Position numbers and translations under genes: made by a program
Notes under the pieces: generated by a model
Databases searched by the model: none
What the model was told of the DNA's origin: nothing
Seen by the model: only the letters and a program-made list of their open reading frames with translations
Source of the DNA: Symbiodinium natans
Taxonomy: Eukaryota > Sar > Dinophyceae > Suessiales > Symbiodiniaceae
Direction: 5' to 3'
NCBI GenBank assembly: GCA_905221605.1
Contig: CAJNDS010002487.1
Span: 147,501 to 211,500 of the forward strand
DNA length: 64,000 bases
Shown: positions 44,788-55,954 of the stretch, one piece after another
Layout of the letters: the number at the start of each line of letters is the position of its first letter
How positions within the stretch are numbered: the first letter of the stretch is position 1

Positions 44788-47700
44788 GACACACGCGTGG
44801 CAAGTGTGAGCTTGCAGCGGATTTTGGTTACTTCGGTCGAGTGAGGCTGTTGATCATGGTTGTGCTGTATACTGGAATGATTGCTGCGTGTGTTATGGAC
44901 AGCTCCGATCACGACCGCAACGTGCGGCAGGTGAACAGCATGTGGAAGGAGCTTGGCATGACTGGCAGATCACTTGAGGCTACCGTTGACAACGAAGGTT
45001 CTTTGCAGTCCCTGTTTCGGGCAGCGGCCCGTCAACAAAACACACCTGTTACCGCTGTTTCGTTTCCCCAGCTCCCGCCAGATCGTCACCAGGCTAATGG
45101 GAGAGCTGAGAGAGCTGTGCAGACAGTCAAGAGGGGGGTTGCTGCCAATTTGCTGTTCTTGGAAAGTAGGCTTCGCAAAAAGGTCGCTCTTGAGAGTCCG
45201 TTGCTGAAGTATCTGGTTCCGTACGTTGCTAGGACCTACAATATCTTTCATGTTCCACAGGCCTCAGACACAAGTGCATTTGACAAGATGAGAGGTAGGA
45301 AGGGTGGTCCTAAGCCTACTACGTTGCCGTTTGCTGTTTCTGCACTTGCAAAGCCCACTGAAGCATCACGCGTGCATGATTTGGAGCAGCTTTGTGAAAT
45401 TGTGTATCTCGGTCCTGCGTCAACGTCGGGGGGCGGGATGTTGGGAATCTTGGCTGGGGACAGCAGGGTTGGGGTGTCTCATGAAGAGTCCATCAAACTG
45501 CGGAAGTTTCAAGCAGGACGTGTCAAGTCACCGTGTGAGTGGAGTTGGGAAGACTTGAAGCATCTTGTTAAGACTTGCGAGTCTTTTGGTCCACGCGTTT
45601 TCCCTGAGTCTCCTGTGTTTGTGCAGCCAGGACCCGACATTGAAGACTTGCTTCCAGAAGAGCCACCTCTAGATGGTGAAGACACAGGGGTGGTTGTGCC
45701 AGTTTCTGGGCCTCCAAAACAGTGGGTGGTGGAACACGGTCCAACGCCAAGTTGTACTGCGTGCGATAGCATCGCCAAGAGGGGGACTGCCCACTCTAAA
45801 GTCCATTCAAGCGCTTGCAAGAAACGATACAAGGGATGGTTAGAGACTCAGGCTCAAGCGTTGAAAAAGCGCCAGGCAGAAGGGTCGGTTCCTAGTCCGG
45901 GGCTTTCCGGGGAAGTTGTGCTTCCAGGGCCTCCCAGAAGGGTGGTGGGCAAACAACCTCCGAACTTTCAGGCGCCGGCTGTGGAGCCAGGAGGGTCTCT
46001 GCCAGCGCCAGTTGCTGCAGATGGGCCATCTAACTTCGACAGTCCTAACCAGAACCCAGGGCCTCCTCAGGCAGAGGACGTGGAAATGGCTCCCCCTGAG
46101 CCTGTCACAGAGCCCATGGAAGTTGATGCACTGATAGATCATGTCACTTGCGAGCGTGAAAACATGTTTCTCATGCGAGAGTTCAACCATGCAGGCGAAG
46201 TAGTCTGGTTTGAGTCTGAATGTTTAGGCCAAACAATTTGGCAGTCCATGCCAAAGAACCCCACGTGTGAAGCCACAGGGAAGCCCCTACACCCTGAACA
46301 GCTCAAGAAGGGTTTGCGAACTGAGCACCAACAGTTGACGAAGTTGATGGTAGGAACATGGATTTCCGAAGAGGAAGCAAAACAGGGATGTAAGCAATCA
46401 GGGACGAAGCTTTTAGGCACGAGATGGGTGCTAGTGCAGAAGCCGGACAAAGTGCGAGCAAGGCTTGTGTGCAAAGACTTCAGATCGGCAGGTCTCAGCA
46501 GTTTCCGCGAAGACTGTTATTCCCCCACCGCTTCGCTAGAAAGCTTGCGCCTTCTGCTTAGTTTGGCTAACGAGAAGAGTTGGTTCCTGTGCACTTCGGA
46601 CGTGAGTACCGCTTTCATGTTCGCTAGCTTGGGGGATGAGTATCAAGTGGTTGCTCTTCCAAGCAGCACTGTTGGCCATGATGGGGGTCGACTGTTCTTA
46701 CGCCTCTGGAAGGCTCTCTATGGCCTTCGAAAGGCTCCCTTGTACTGGTTCAAAGAGCTACGATCTGCGCTCTTGAGCCTTGGTTTTACCCCTACATCAG
46801 AAGCTACAGTTTTTCGGTTTTTTCTAGATGGGTGGGGAATATGCCTCATACTTATCTACGTTGACGACCTTCTTGCTGTAGGCACGCAGGTTGTTTGCGA
46901 GTGGGCCTTGGCCGAGTTGGGCAGGAAGTACGAGATTAAACTGACAGGACGTCTTCCGTCAGGAGAGCCTGGATACTTGGAGTTTTTGGGCCGAGAGATT
47001 CGCAGGGAAAGTGCTGGAGGAAACCTGTCCTTGGGACTGCCGCCTTCATACTTCGACAGCATTGAGGCTTGTAGCGGATGGCATGTGAAAGCTAGCCCTA
47101 AGCCACCCGTCCTGCGCAAACTGGTCGTAGAAAATGATGCGCAGTTGGATGTTGAGAGTGCCTCCCGGTACAGAACGGTGCTGGGTAAGTTGGCGTGGTT
47201 TGCCTTGACTGTTCCGGTGTTGGGGTATCAGATTGGTTGGTGTTCATGCTATCAGCAGTGCCCGACAGTCCAAAGCGAAAAGGGACTCAAAGAGGTCTTG
47301 AAGTTTGCGAAGAGTTTTAGGTCACATCGTCAAGCTTTTGGGACTGCTGGGAGTCGAGAATGGGCGCCAAACGTTGCAGAAGTTGTGTGCGTTGTCGATG
47401 CAAGTTGGGGCGTGCGGTCTGTGATGGGAGGTATAGTGTTGTGCTCGGGCTCCGCGATCAAGTCGTGGAGCAGGCGGGTGCAGACACCATGCCTGTCTTC
47501 TGCAGAGGCAGAGTTACATGCCATTGCCGAAGGCACTAAAGAAAGCCTTGCGTTGGCTGTTGCTGTGGAGACTTTCCTTGAAGGCCTTCCGCCTAGAGAT
47601 TCCTTAGGCATTCCAGTGAGAATTTCCGGACGATACCCCTTGGTGTTGTTCACGGACTCTGAATCTGGACAGCACATCAGCTATATGGCGGGGCTGTTGC

Positions 47701-48107
47701 GGCGTGTAAAGCATGTTGAACTGAGGGCTCTTCTGATACAAGAGTTGACAGATGCTGGTCGTTTGCTTGTCAAGTTTTGCTCGGGTTCTTTGAACCCAGC
47801 AGACACGCTAACCAAGAGCTCTGACCTGCAGCATCTCATGTTGTGTTTGGTGGCCATGGGTTTGCATGAAGGAAGCTTGGAAAGCCAGATGCGTGAGTGG
47901 ACGGATGTCTTTGTTGACTGCGTAGGCCCGTTGAGTCCTCGCAACCGTGCCCGCGTGGTGGAAGGCATTGAGCGTGGACTTGCCTTGGTGGTCCCTCGCT
48001 CTTCTGGCGCGATGGCCGTTGGTGGAGTTGCCAAGCCCGTTGTTCACTGGAACCCTGAAGTGGAGGTCACCCTAATCCAGGGTCGCCAAACATCAGCCAA
48101 GAAGTGA
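44757..48107 (+). CDS. Ty1/copia retrotransposon ORF2: integrase, reverse transcriptase, RNase H
   Basis: Continuation of the polyprotein in the -1 frame, open from the codon after TAG at 44754 to the stop at 48105. No ATG-type start is needed if it is read by frameshift; numbering below starts at the TTG at 44784. Integrase catalytic D13, D69 and E109 are present (E lies in NGRAERAVQTVKRG). A proline-rich linker follows. The reverse transcriptase has the first catalytic Asp at about D606 (TSDVSTAF) and the YVDD box at 692-695. RNase H has D872 (VVDASWG), the SSAEAELHA motif, and an Asp near 958 (LFTDSESG), then the C-terminal SLNPADTLTK block typical of copia elements. All of this is open for about 1,100 codons without a stop, so the copy is young or was recently active apart from the truncation and the frame break. 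Copies DNA from RNA and integrates it. Confidence 0.93.
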   Translation, partial: SSGRAPARRLRHTRGKCELAADFGYFGRVRLLIMVVLYTGMIAACVMDSSDHDRNVRQVNSMWKELGMTGRSLEATVDNEGSLQSLFRAAARQQNTPVTAVSFPQLPPDRHQANGRAERAVQTVKRGVAANLLFLESRLRKKVALESPLLKYLVPYVARTYNIFHVPQASDTSAFDKMRGRKGGPKPTTLPFAVSALAKPTEASRVHDLEQLCEIVYLGPASTSGGGMLGILAGDSRVGVSHEESIKLRKFQAGRVKSPCEWSWEDLKHLVKTCESFGPRVFPESPVFVQPGPDIEDLLPEEPPLDGEDTGVVVPVSGPPKQWVVEHGPTPSCTACDSIAKRGTAHSKVHSSACKKRYKGWLETQAQALKKRQAEGSVPSPGLSGEVVLPGPPRRVVGKQPPNFQAPAVEPGGSLPAPVAADGPSNFDSPNQNPGPPQAEDVEMAPPEPVTEPMEVDALIDHVTCERENMFLMREFNHAGEVVWFESECLGQTIWQSMPKNPTCEATGKPLHPEQLKKGLRTEHQQLTKLMVGTWISEEEAKQGCKQSGTKLLGTRWVLVQKPDKVRARLVCKDFRSAGLSSFREDCYSPTASLESLRLLLSLANEKSWFLCTSDVSTAFMFASLGDEYQVVALPSSTVGHDGGRLFLRLWKALYGLRKAPLYWFKELRSALLSLGFTPTSEATVFRFFLDGWGICLILIYVDDLLAVGTQVVCEWALAELGRKYEIKLTGRLPSGEPGYLEFLGREIRRESAGGNLSLGLPPSYFDSIEACSGWHVKASPKPPVLRKLVVENDAQLDVESASRYRTVLGKLAWFALTVPVLGYQIGWCSCYQQCPTVQSEKGLKEVLKFAKSFRSHRQAFGTAGSREWAPNVAEVVCVVDASWGVRSVMGGIVLCSGSAIKSWSRRVQTPCLSSAEAELHAIAEGTKESLALAVAVETFLEGLPPRDSLGIPVRISGRYPLVLFTDSESGQHISYMAGLLRRVKHVELRALLIQELTDAGRLLVKFCSGSLNPADTLTKSSDLQHLMLCLVAMGLHEGSLESQMREWTDVFVDCVGPLSPRNRARVVEGIERGLALVVPRSSGAMAVGGVAKPVVHWNPEVEVTLIQGRQTSAKK

Positions 48108-48361
48108 CCGGCGCTGGTTCGGCCTTGTTTTCGGGCATGAACGTGAGACAAACCTCTTTTGTTGCGCGCAGTGTTGTTGGTCGACCATGTGTTTGAATTA
48201 CTGTGATTAAATCACAGCTTTTTGCTTTCGCCGAGTTGCGTTTCAAGTGACATTGGTTCCTGAAGGAAATTGTTACCAAGCGCAGCTATGACTCATGCAG
48301 CCATAACTCTGGACGTGAATCAGATGATGAGCTGCTTTTTGCTTGATACGGCTGTTGTGGC

Positions 48362-48370
48362 GAGAGGGGG
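48362..48370 (+). promoter_or_regulatory. putative polypurine tract (plus-strand primer site)
   Basis: Nine purines, GAGAGGGGG, immediately 5' of the TG that would open the LTR and about 255 bp after the RNase H stop codon. In LTR retrotransposons this is where plus-strand DNA synthesis is primed. Confidence 0.5.
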
Positions 48371-48730
48371 TGTGAAACTGCAGGTGCGCCACTCAGTCGT
48401 CGACTTGCTCTGGGCTGCACTTGGTTATTTGTGTGTGTGTGTTGTGGGGTTGTGGGACGGCAGTACGGGAACAACGCGGATCTGATTTGTAAAGCAGCAG
48501 CATGCTGCATCGTGCAGATTCTGCTGCACCCTGATTTGTAAGTTGCACATGCTTTTGTTGCTGTGACCGTGATGCTCGCTCGCCAAACGCCTCATCTGAT
48601 GACAGTCCGTATGCTTCGTCGTTTTCGGTTTTGGGTCGTGTCTGGTCATGGCAGAAGCTCAGAAGACGGATGACAACTTTGCTATGGCTCAAGTGCCAAA
48701 AGCCGTGCCCGGTTTGCTGCCATAAACACA
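48371..48730 (+). repeat. putative 3' LTR of the copia element
   Basis: A polypurine run GAGAGGGGG at 48362-48370 is followed at once by TGTG (48371), and the unique sequence ends in CACA at 48727-48730, where the telomeric repeat begins. TG...CA ends with short inverted termini, directly downstream of a polypurine tract, are the LTR signature. The length would be 360 bp. The word TGATTTGTAA occurs twice inside. There is no 5' LTR to compare with, so the limits are inferred. Confidence 0.55.
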
Positions 48731-51100
48731 AACCCTAAACCCTAAAACTCCAGACCCGAAACCCCATGAAGCCCTGCAGAGCGCCAAGACAAGCACCGAG
48801 TTGAGCAGGCGGTGAAGGGGCGTCTCCTGAAATCTTCGAGGCTCAGACACGGTGCAAGATTAAAACCCCCCTAAACCCTAAACCCTAAACCCTAAACCCT
48901 GAACCCTAAACCCTGAACCCTAAACCCTAAAACCTAAACGCCCCGGCCCCAGAATACGAAGTGCCTCCCTGAGAGCTACGTTATGGTATATCGGGGGGAG
49001 GGGGTGGTTTTTTATTAGGTTTTCTTTTGGGGGTTCAACTTTCGGGGGAGGGGCTGAAGGATTGAGCTCTTAGGATCGGTGAGGCAGGCCCAATTTGATA
49101 TTGCCCCTTACACTAACAGTCCTAAAAAGGGATTAAAAGAGGGGTGCTATAATCCCCATTAAGGACTGCGAGTATATGGCTTCATCCCAACACACCCAAG
49201 CTTTCACAAATGTGTTGAACGAAAGATACCGCGTGAATCGCATGAAAGCCGCTGCGCGCCTGCCTTCCTTAAGAGCCCTAAGCCTTTTCCGTACCTAAGG
49301 TGCTGGTGGGGACATCAACGCGCTGGGGTTACAAGGGCCCTACATTCCTTTCGATAACCCTTCTCCGCCTGATAAAGTGCCGTTTGCAGAAAGCTTTAGC
49401 TTCTGTGGGGCTTTGGGTTCCGTTGCTCAGGGCTCAACACAGCAAAACCGACAACCAACACCCGCGATCAATGGGCCCTGGCATGCCGAAACTCTCTGAA
49501 ATAATATTGGGGACTTGGTGCGCATGGCTGCTTGAACCGCATGACTAGGGGGATTCCGCATGTGCTGGCGCTTCCTCCGTGTTCTCATCCAAGATGCAGT
49601 CGCAACGGCCTTGCTTGCAGAAGGCAGAAGGGGGGGGAAGAGGTGCAAGGATCCAGCCAAGGACAGGGGGGGTGTACGAAAAAAAGGGAACCCAATATGG
49701 ATCCCCAAATAGGTGGATCCTCTTATCATAAGGAGCCCAATAAGGTACCACTAACTTTGGAAACCCCCATGTATGCTTGTAGGCTGCAGTGAGTCTCAAC
49801 CCTAAACCCTAAACCCTAAACCCTAAACCTCTCAGGCCGAAAGACACCTCGACACCCTGCTGGAGGCCCCCGCCGATAGGCAAATAGGTCTGCGCTTCGG
49901 TCGCGGCCGCCAGCAGCGACGTCTCACAGGGGTGAGGTTTAGGGGCGTAGGGTTTAGGGTTGAGGGCTTTTTAGGGTTTAGGGGCGTAGGGTTTGGGGTT
50001 TAGGGCTTTTTAAGGTTTAGGGGCGTAGGGTTTAGGGTTTAGGGTTTAGGGTTTAGGGTTTAGGGTTTAGGGTTTAAGGTTTAGGGTTTAGGGTTTAGGG
50101 TTTAGGGTTTAGGGTTTAGGGTTTAGTAGGGTGTTTAGGGTTTACAATAGGGCTTTAGGGGTTTAGGGCTTCTAGTTTCTAGGGTTTAGGGCCGGGTTAG
50201 GAGTTGAAGGGGGGAACCCCAAAACAGAGGCGTACCCTTTCCACATTAATTCTTAGAGGGCCACGACCACTTTGGGACATGCCGAGGAGGCACCCACTCC
50301 CCAACCCTTAACCCTGAGCCCCGAACCCTTAAAGTCCCTTAAACTTCAAGCTCTTAGATTGCTAAGTCCTAAACCCTAAACTACCCTAAGCCCTAAACCC
50401 TAAACACTGAACCCTACACCCTAAACCCTAAACCCTGAACCTTGAACGTCCAGTTGCAACCCCGCACGATGGACCCCCTCACCGCCAGGGAATGGGAAGC
50501 TCAACCAGCCCGACATCCAGGGGTTTAGGGTTTAGGGTTTAGAGTTTGGAGTCTAGGGGAACCCTGACACCCCCCAACCTCGCAGACTAAACTCTCAACG
50601 AGGATGGCGCTTACAACCCTCTGAAAAATATTCCTAACTATGATCCTCCCAAACCCCAATTAGACCCTAAACCCTGAACCTTTAGTCACCGACCCTCTTC
50701 GAGGCATTGTGCGAAACTGTTTTCAGGGGCTCCTGCCGGCCTCAATCCGGTCGACGAACTGGACGACATCTGACGTGCACCTCTAGCGGGCGAAGCTGCC
50801 AGAAATCAACCGACCTAGGGTTTAGGGTTTAGGGTTTAGGGTTTGGGGTTTAGGGTTTAGGGTTTGGGGTTTGGGGTTTGGGGTTTGGGGTTTAGGGTTT
50901 AGGGTTTCGGGTTGAGTCTGTGCTCTTGTTGAAGGCCCTTCAACGCAGGAGAACGCGGGAGCCTGGGTTGAAAAAACGCAAGGACTCTCTTAAGGTCAGC
51001 TTTGAGGTTTAGGGTTTAGGGTTTAGGGTTTAGGGTTTAGGGTTTAGGGTTTAGGGTTTAGGGTTTAGGGTTTAGGGTTTAGGGTTTAGGGTTTAGGGTT
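48731..51100. repeat. ITR cluster 13
   Basis: Arrays at 48731-48750 (C), 48869-48940 (C), 49799-49830 (C), 49934-50190 (G, with a TTTAGGGGCGTAGGG repeat), 50361-50450 (C, degenerate), 50816-50910 (G) and 51005-51100 (G). The spacer 49200-49680 holds only unrecognised short ORFs. Confidence 0.9.
49094..49190. mobile_element. MITE-like family A copy, degenerate
   Basis: Inner arms ACTAACAGTCC and GGACTGCGAGT are kept; the outer ends have drifted. Confidence 0.65.
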
Positions 51101-51529
51101 GTTCACGTGCCCAAGAACACAGCAAGAACAAGGATTGCACTCTAAATGGTGTTGTTGCATCTTCATTCATACAACCTATTCCCTCCACCACTCCGCAAGA
51201 AAAATGAAAGGACATGGCAACAAACAAACGAAGCAGGCAAGCAAACAAAGACGCACTACCATATGTCCAACCTTCACCTGCTTTTGTCCTGCATCCTCAC
51301 TAACTTTGGAGGGCAAAGCTGCACCTCCCCTGAGGATGCAGGACAAAAGCAGGTGAAGGTTGGACATATGGTAGTGCGTCTTTGTTTGCTTGCCTGCTTC
51401 GTTTGTTTGTTGCCATGTCCTTTCATTTTTCTTGCGGAGTGGTGGAGGGAATAGGCTGTATGAATGAAGATGCAACAACACCATTTAGAGTGCAATCCTT
51501 GTTCTTGCTGTGTTCTTGGGCACGTGAAC
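51101..51529. repeat. near-perfect palindrome, 199-bp arms, 31-bp loop
   Basis: Left arm 51101-51299 and right arm 51331-51529 are reverse complements of equal length, with one visible mismatch (A/G at about 51172, which changes one residue between the two mirror ORFs). The loop is 51300-51330. The symmetry continues outward: TTTAGGG array on the left (about 51005-51100), CCCTAAA on the right (51530-51603). ORFs of 85 and 102 codons occur in mirror copies on both strands and are a by-product of the symmetry. Confidence 0.97.
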
Positions 51530-53808
51530 AACCCTAAACCCTAAACCGTAAACCCTAAACCCTAAACCCTCAACCCTAAACCCTAAACCCTAAACCTTAA
51601 ACAAAAAGCACCTCGGACCTGGCCTCGCTGTATCAGCTAGAACCGCGAAGCCCGAGACAGCGTTGCACTAAAGAACATGACAACATGGGACCTCCCCCCT
51701 AAACCCTAAACCCTAAACCCCAAACCCCAAACCCTGCACCCTCACCCTTCCCCCGCCCGAAAAGTCATGCATGGCCCCCCCAAGGCTGAACCCCAGCAAA
51801 GGCCGCTAAAGGAAAGGAGCCGGGGCGCTGGGGCAAGGTCGCACTTGCAACAGCCAGCACCTGCGACATGGCCCAGAATGCCAAGAACTAAGGGCCTTCT
51901 GCTGAGATATGGGAATTTCCCAACATCAAAGTACGCCTTCAAACACCCCCAAGTGGAAGAGAATCCCCTTCTACAGGGACCCCCAAAAAGGGCACCCCCT
52001 ATGTCGGGAAAGAGCCCTATTCTGGCCCCTGGGTCTGGCATCCCTTAGGGAGCTGTGGGCGTAGCGTTGCGGGATCTAAACAGGGGCAGGAGGGGGTAGA
52101 AGACGAGGGGCTCTAAGACTGGACAGGTTGGTCTGCAGGTCCTTCTTGGGGTTTAGGGTTTAGGGTTTCGGGTTTAGGGTTTAGGGTTTATGGTTTAGGG
52201 TTTAGGGTTTAGGGTTTAGGGTTTAAGGCGCTCCTCAACTTCTCGGGACAAAAGCTCCACCCTTCACACACACCGCACATGCATGGCCAGGCACCGGGCT
52301 TCAAGGTTCCACCTGGCTCCTTGCCTCTAAACCCTAAACCCTAAACCCTAAACCCTAAACCCCAAACCCCAAACCCCAAACCCCAAACCCCGCACCCCAA
52401 ACCCCAAACCCTAAACCCTAAACCCCAAACCCTAAACCCTAAACCCCAAACCGATGAGAAGCCCGGGCGGGGCGCACCCCGAGATGCAGCAGGAGTGCCG
52501 CAATGAGGCCATGCAGCGCTTCCATGGCTCTTGAGAGTTTAAGGTTTAGGGTTTGGGGATTCAGGGTTTAGGGATTTAGGGTTTAGGGTTTAGGGTTTAG
52601 GGCTTAGGGTTTAGGGTTTAGGGTTTAGGGTTTATGCTCAGGGTTTATAGGGTTTTATAGGGCTAAATCGGACTAGACGCGCCTTCGGCCTGCACAGCCT
52701 TTAGGGTTTAGGGTTTAGGGTTTAGGGTTTAGGGTTTAGGGTTTAGGGTTTAGGGTTTAGGGTTTAGGGTTTAGGGTTTAGGGTTTAGGGTTTAGGGGGG
52801 GGGGGGGGGGGACGTACGCCGTGGTATCTCGGTGTCTTTTTTCGAAACCCTGAAAACCCTAAAAGCCCTAAGAACCCTAAAAGCCCTAAGAACCTAAAAA
52901 AACCCTTCACCCTAAACCCTAAACCCTAAACCCTAAACCCTAAACCCTAAACCCTAGAAGGTGCTCAGAGGGCCGAGAAAGCAAGAGCGCAGAGGGCTGC
53001 TGGACCTGGGAGTTGGGCCTTCTGTATCCATGTCTTGGCCTCTTGAGCTAAAGGCGGCTTTTGGGGTTTAGGGTTTAGGGTTTAGGGTTTAGGGTTTAGG
53101 GTTTAGGGTTTAGGGTTTAGGGTATTAGGGTTCAGGGTTTGCCAGAAGCAACGCCTTGGGAGCTTCGGAGCTCAGAGAAATGGATTCAAGCTCGGTGGGT
53201 CCCGGGCATCTCTCATTCCCAAACGTTATTCCTATTTTCAGAATCCATGCGCTAGAGCATGGACGAGGGGTCTTCTTGAGGATGCTTTGGGGGGGGAGAA
53301 CCCAGGGGCCTCCTTTTTTCATGGCTTTCGGAGGGTTCGCTTTGGGGTTCAGGGTGTCGCGTTGAGGGTTGAGGGTTCTAAGACGGGAGGAAAGCTTGGT
53401 CTGTTGGCGGGTTCCTCCTCCAAAAGCCTGCATCGACATTCCACCCCTTGTGGCATAATCTTCGGGGGGAGGGTAGTCGGGGGAGGCATTAAAGCATAGG
53501 TGAGGGACTTCTGAAGCTCCTGGAATCTCTTCCGCCTCTTCTTCTTTTTTTCTCCGCTCTGCAGGCAGCTGGGCTGCCGCGTGTGCTCTATGAGCCCCCC
53601 TTAGCCCCCTAAGCCCTACTCTAAACCCTAAACCCTAAACCCTAAACCCTAAACCCTAAACCCTAAACCCTAAACTCCAGAAAGTTGGCTCCTCTTTCGG
53701 CTTCGAGGGTCCGGGCAGCTCCCTTGCAACGAAGCTCTAAAGCCCTGGTTACCAGGAGCAAGCTTCGAAGACAAAGAAGCCCGGGCGAGGTTGCCTTCCT
53801 ACTATTGG

Positions 53809-54048
53809 CTTAAGAACCCCCAAAAAACATATTATGTATATATATATATATATATATCAAACAATAATCTCTAAAATGCCCTAATGTGTAAGATTGCTTT
53901 TACCCTTTTTTTGGAGGGGGGATTCCTAAGCAAATAATAGCTTCCTACCATTGGCGTAAGAACCCCCAAAATACCAAATAAAAAAAACCTATACTGCCCT
54001 TATAAGGAAGAATATTTTTTGGGGGGGCTTAAGTTAAGCAAATAATAG
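53809..54048. mobile_element. two MITE-like family J copies in tandem, CTTC between and beside
   Basis: Copy 1 53809-53940 (CTACTATTGGCTTAAGAACC to CTAAGCAAATAATAG), copy 2 about 53945-54048 (CTACCATTGGCGTAAGAACC to TTAAGCAAATAATAG). The tetramer CTTC stands before copy 1, between the copies and after copy 2. Confidence 0.88.
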
Positions 54049-54394
54049 CTTCGGGTGCAGGGAGAGGGCACTCTTTGCCTCGACGGCCAGAGCTCTGCGC
54101 ACATCCTCGGAGCTCCGAAAAACTTTGCGGGGGCCAAACCCTAAACCCCAAACCCCAAACCCTAAACCCTAAACCCTAAACCCTAAACCCTAAACCCTAA
54201 ACCCTAAACCCTGAGTTTGAACTTTTTCGGCCCTTATAGGCCCTTGTAGGGCCGCAGACCGCAGAGGATCAATCTGCAGACCCTGAGGCCCTCTTGGCAG
54301 CGGAGTCAGGAGGTTTAGGGTTTAGGGTTTAGGGTTTAGGGTTTAGGGTTTAGGGTTTAGTTTGGGGTTTGGGGTTTGGGGTTTAAGGGTTAGG

Positions 54395-54505
54395 GGTTTG
54401 GGGTTAGGGGTTAGGGGTTAGGGGTTAGGGGTTAGGGGTTAGGGGTTAGGGGTTAGGGGTTAGGGGTTAGGGGTTAGGGGTTAGGGGTTAGGGGTTAGGG
54501 GTCAG
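54395..54505 (+). repeat. homogeneous TTAGGGG array
   Basis: About 15 units of TTAGGGG, another variant heptamer, bordered by TTTGGGG and standard units. Confidence 0.95.
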
Positions 54506-55954
54506 GGGTCAGGGTTTGGGATTTAGGGTTTGGGTGTAGGGTTTAGGGTTTAGGGTTAGGGTTTAGCAGATGTAGGGCGTCGCTTCACCCTGATGTTCCA
54601 ACCACGAGCAAATGCCCTCTCAAGCAACCTGAGCCACCCCAACAAGGACGCCAGCCTCAACACGAAGCTCCACGCAAGAACAACCGAGGCTGTCGCTAGA
54701 AATCCTCTGAAAGGTATTGCTGGAAAAAGGCCCTCTCAAACCCACTCAAACCCAAGAAGGGACCATAGACAAAAGGCCACCTAAGAAAACTGTTTGGTTA
54801 CTCCAGCTCAGCCAATGCGGGCCGCAGGCGTAGCCTCCCACTTGTTAAAAGCCCTGACAACGCCCGCGGAGGCTTTGGGGGTGTCCGGAGCTGCTTGCAT
54901 CTGCTTGCATAAGGGTTTAGAGGGTTTAGGGTTTAGGGTTTAGGGTTTAGGGTTTAGGGTTTAGGGTTTAGGGTTTAGGGTTTAGGGTGTGTCAGGGAGG
55001 GTGCGCGCTGGGGTGTGAAACGCCCCGGGCCGCGCGCTCGCGTTGCCCGTCAACCCACCCCGGATTTCCTTGAAGGAGGCCTTGCTGCGAGCTGGGAAAG
55101 GCACGAAATCCTGCTCCCTTCTGCTGGAGGCGCCTTGTGAGCCCCTGCCTGGGAGGCCCCTGACACCCCTGCTGAGAGGCCTGGGCGGGAGGGGACCTGG
55201 GAGGCCCACCCAAACTGGCCTAAAAAGCGCAACCGGCCTGCCTGAACCCCTGGCTGGCCTGCTCCAGGAATCCAGTCACCGGCGCCCCGAGGCGAAGGGT
55301 CAGGCTTTGGGGTTATGCTTTGCTAAAGGTGGTTTGGGCACGGCCATCCCTTAGCCGAGTACTGACGTTGTCGTAAGGAAGGCCGATGTCCGTTGGCCTG
55401 TCCAGGACAGACGGCGAGGCTTAACCCTCACCTTTCCGTTTCTCTTTTCGCTTGGGCGCTCGGGCTGTAAGGCGCTCGTTCGGGGTCTGTCGCTCGACGG
55501 AAGCGACCCCTCACTTAGTTTAGGGTTTAGGGTTTAGGGTTTAGGGTTTAGGGTTTAGGGTTTAGGGTTTAGGGTTTAGGGTTTAGGGTTTAGGGTTTAG
55601 GGTCTAGGGTTTAGGGTTTAGGGTTTAGGGTTTAGGGTTTAGGGTTTAGGGTTTAGGGTTTAGGGTTTAGGGTTTAGGGTTTAGGGTTTAGGGTATAGGG
55701 TTGGGGTCTCTGGAGCTGCTTGCATAAGGGGGCTCCAGCTCAGAGAAGCCAACTAAGGGGGTGTGGGAAGCTGAGGGTTGATTGCCTCAGGGTTCTATAC
55801 GGAGTTGGGGGGGTGTAGGGCCTATAGGGCTATGAGGGCTTAACCCTAAACCCTAAACCCTAAACCCTAAACCCCTTAGGGCATCTTCCAAAAATCGCCC
55901 ACATGGCCATGCACATGATCACTGCCTGGAATGGGGCTTGCCTTGCAGCGAAGG

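Larger units (their letters stand above)
43174..48730 (+). mobile_element. 5'-truncated Ty1/copia LTR retrotransposon embedded in telomeric repeats
   Basis: Whole element as it survives: gag remnant to putative 3' LTR. On the left it begins directly at the end of a CCCTAAA array (about 43119-43179), in the middle of gag. On the right the putative LTR end at 48730 is followed at once by AACCCTAAACCC. No 5' LTR or primer-binding site was seen between 42900 and 43180. The stretch between the RNase H stop and the LTR (48108-48361) has no long ORF and is taken as 3' UTR. Confidence 0.85.

Noticed and set aside
43836-47677. Minus-strand ORFs of up to 144 codons within the copia element
   Set aside because: Shadows of the retrotransposon reading frames.
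51099-51531. Four ORFs of 85-102 codons in mirror pairs
   Set aside because: Created twice by the palindrome symmetry; no recognised motif and no coding bias.
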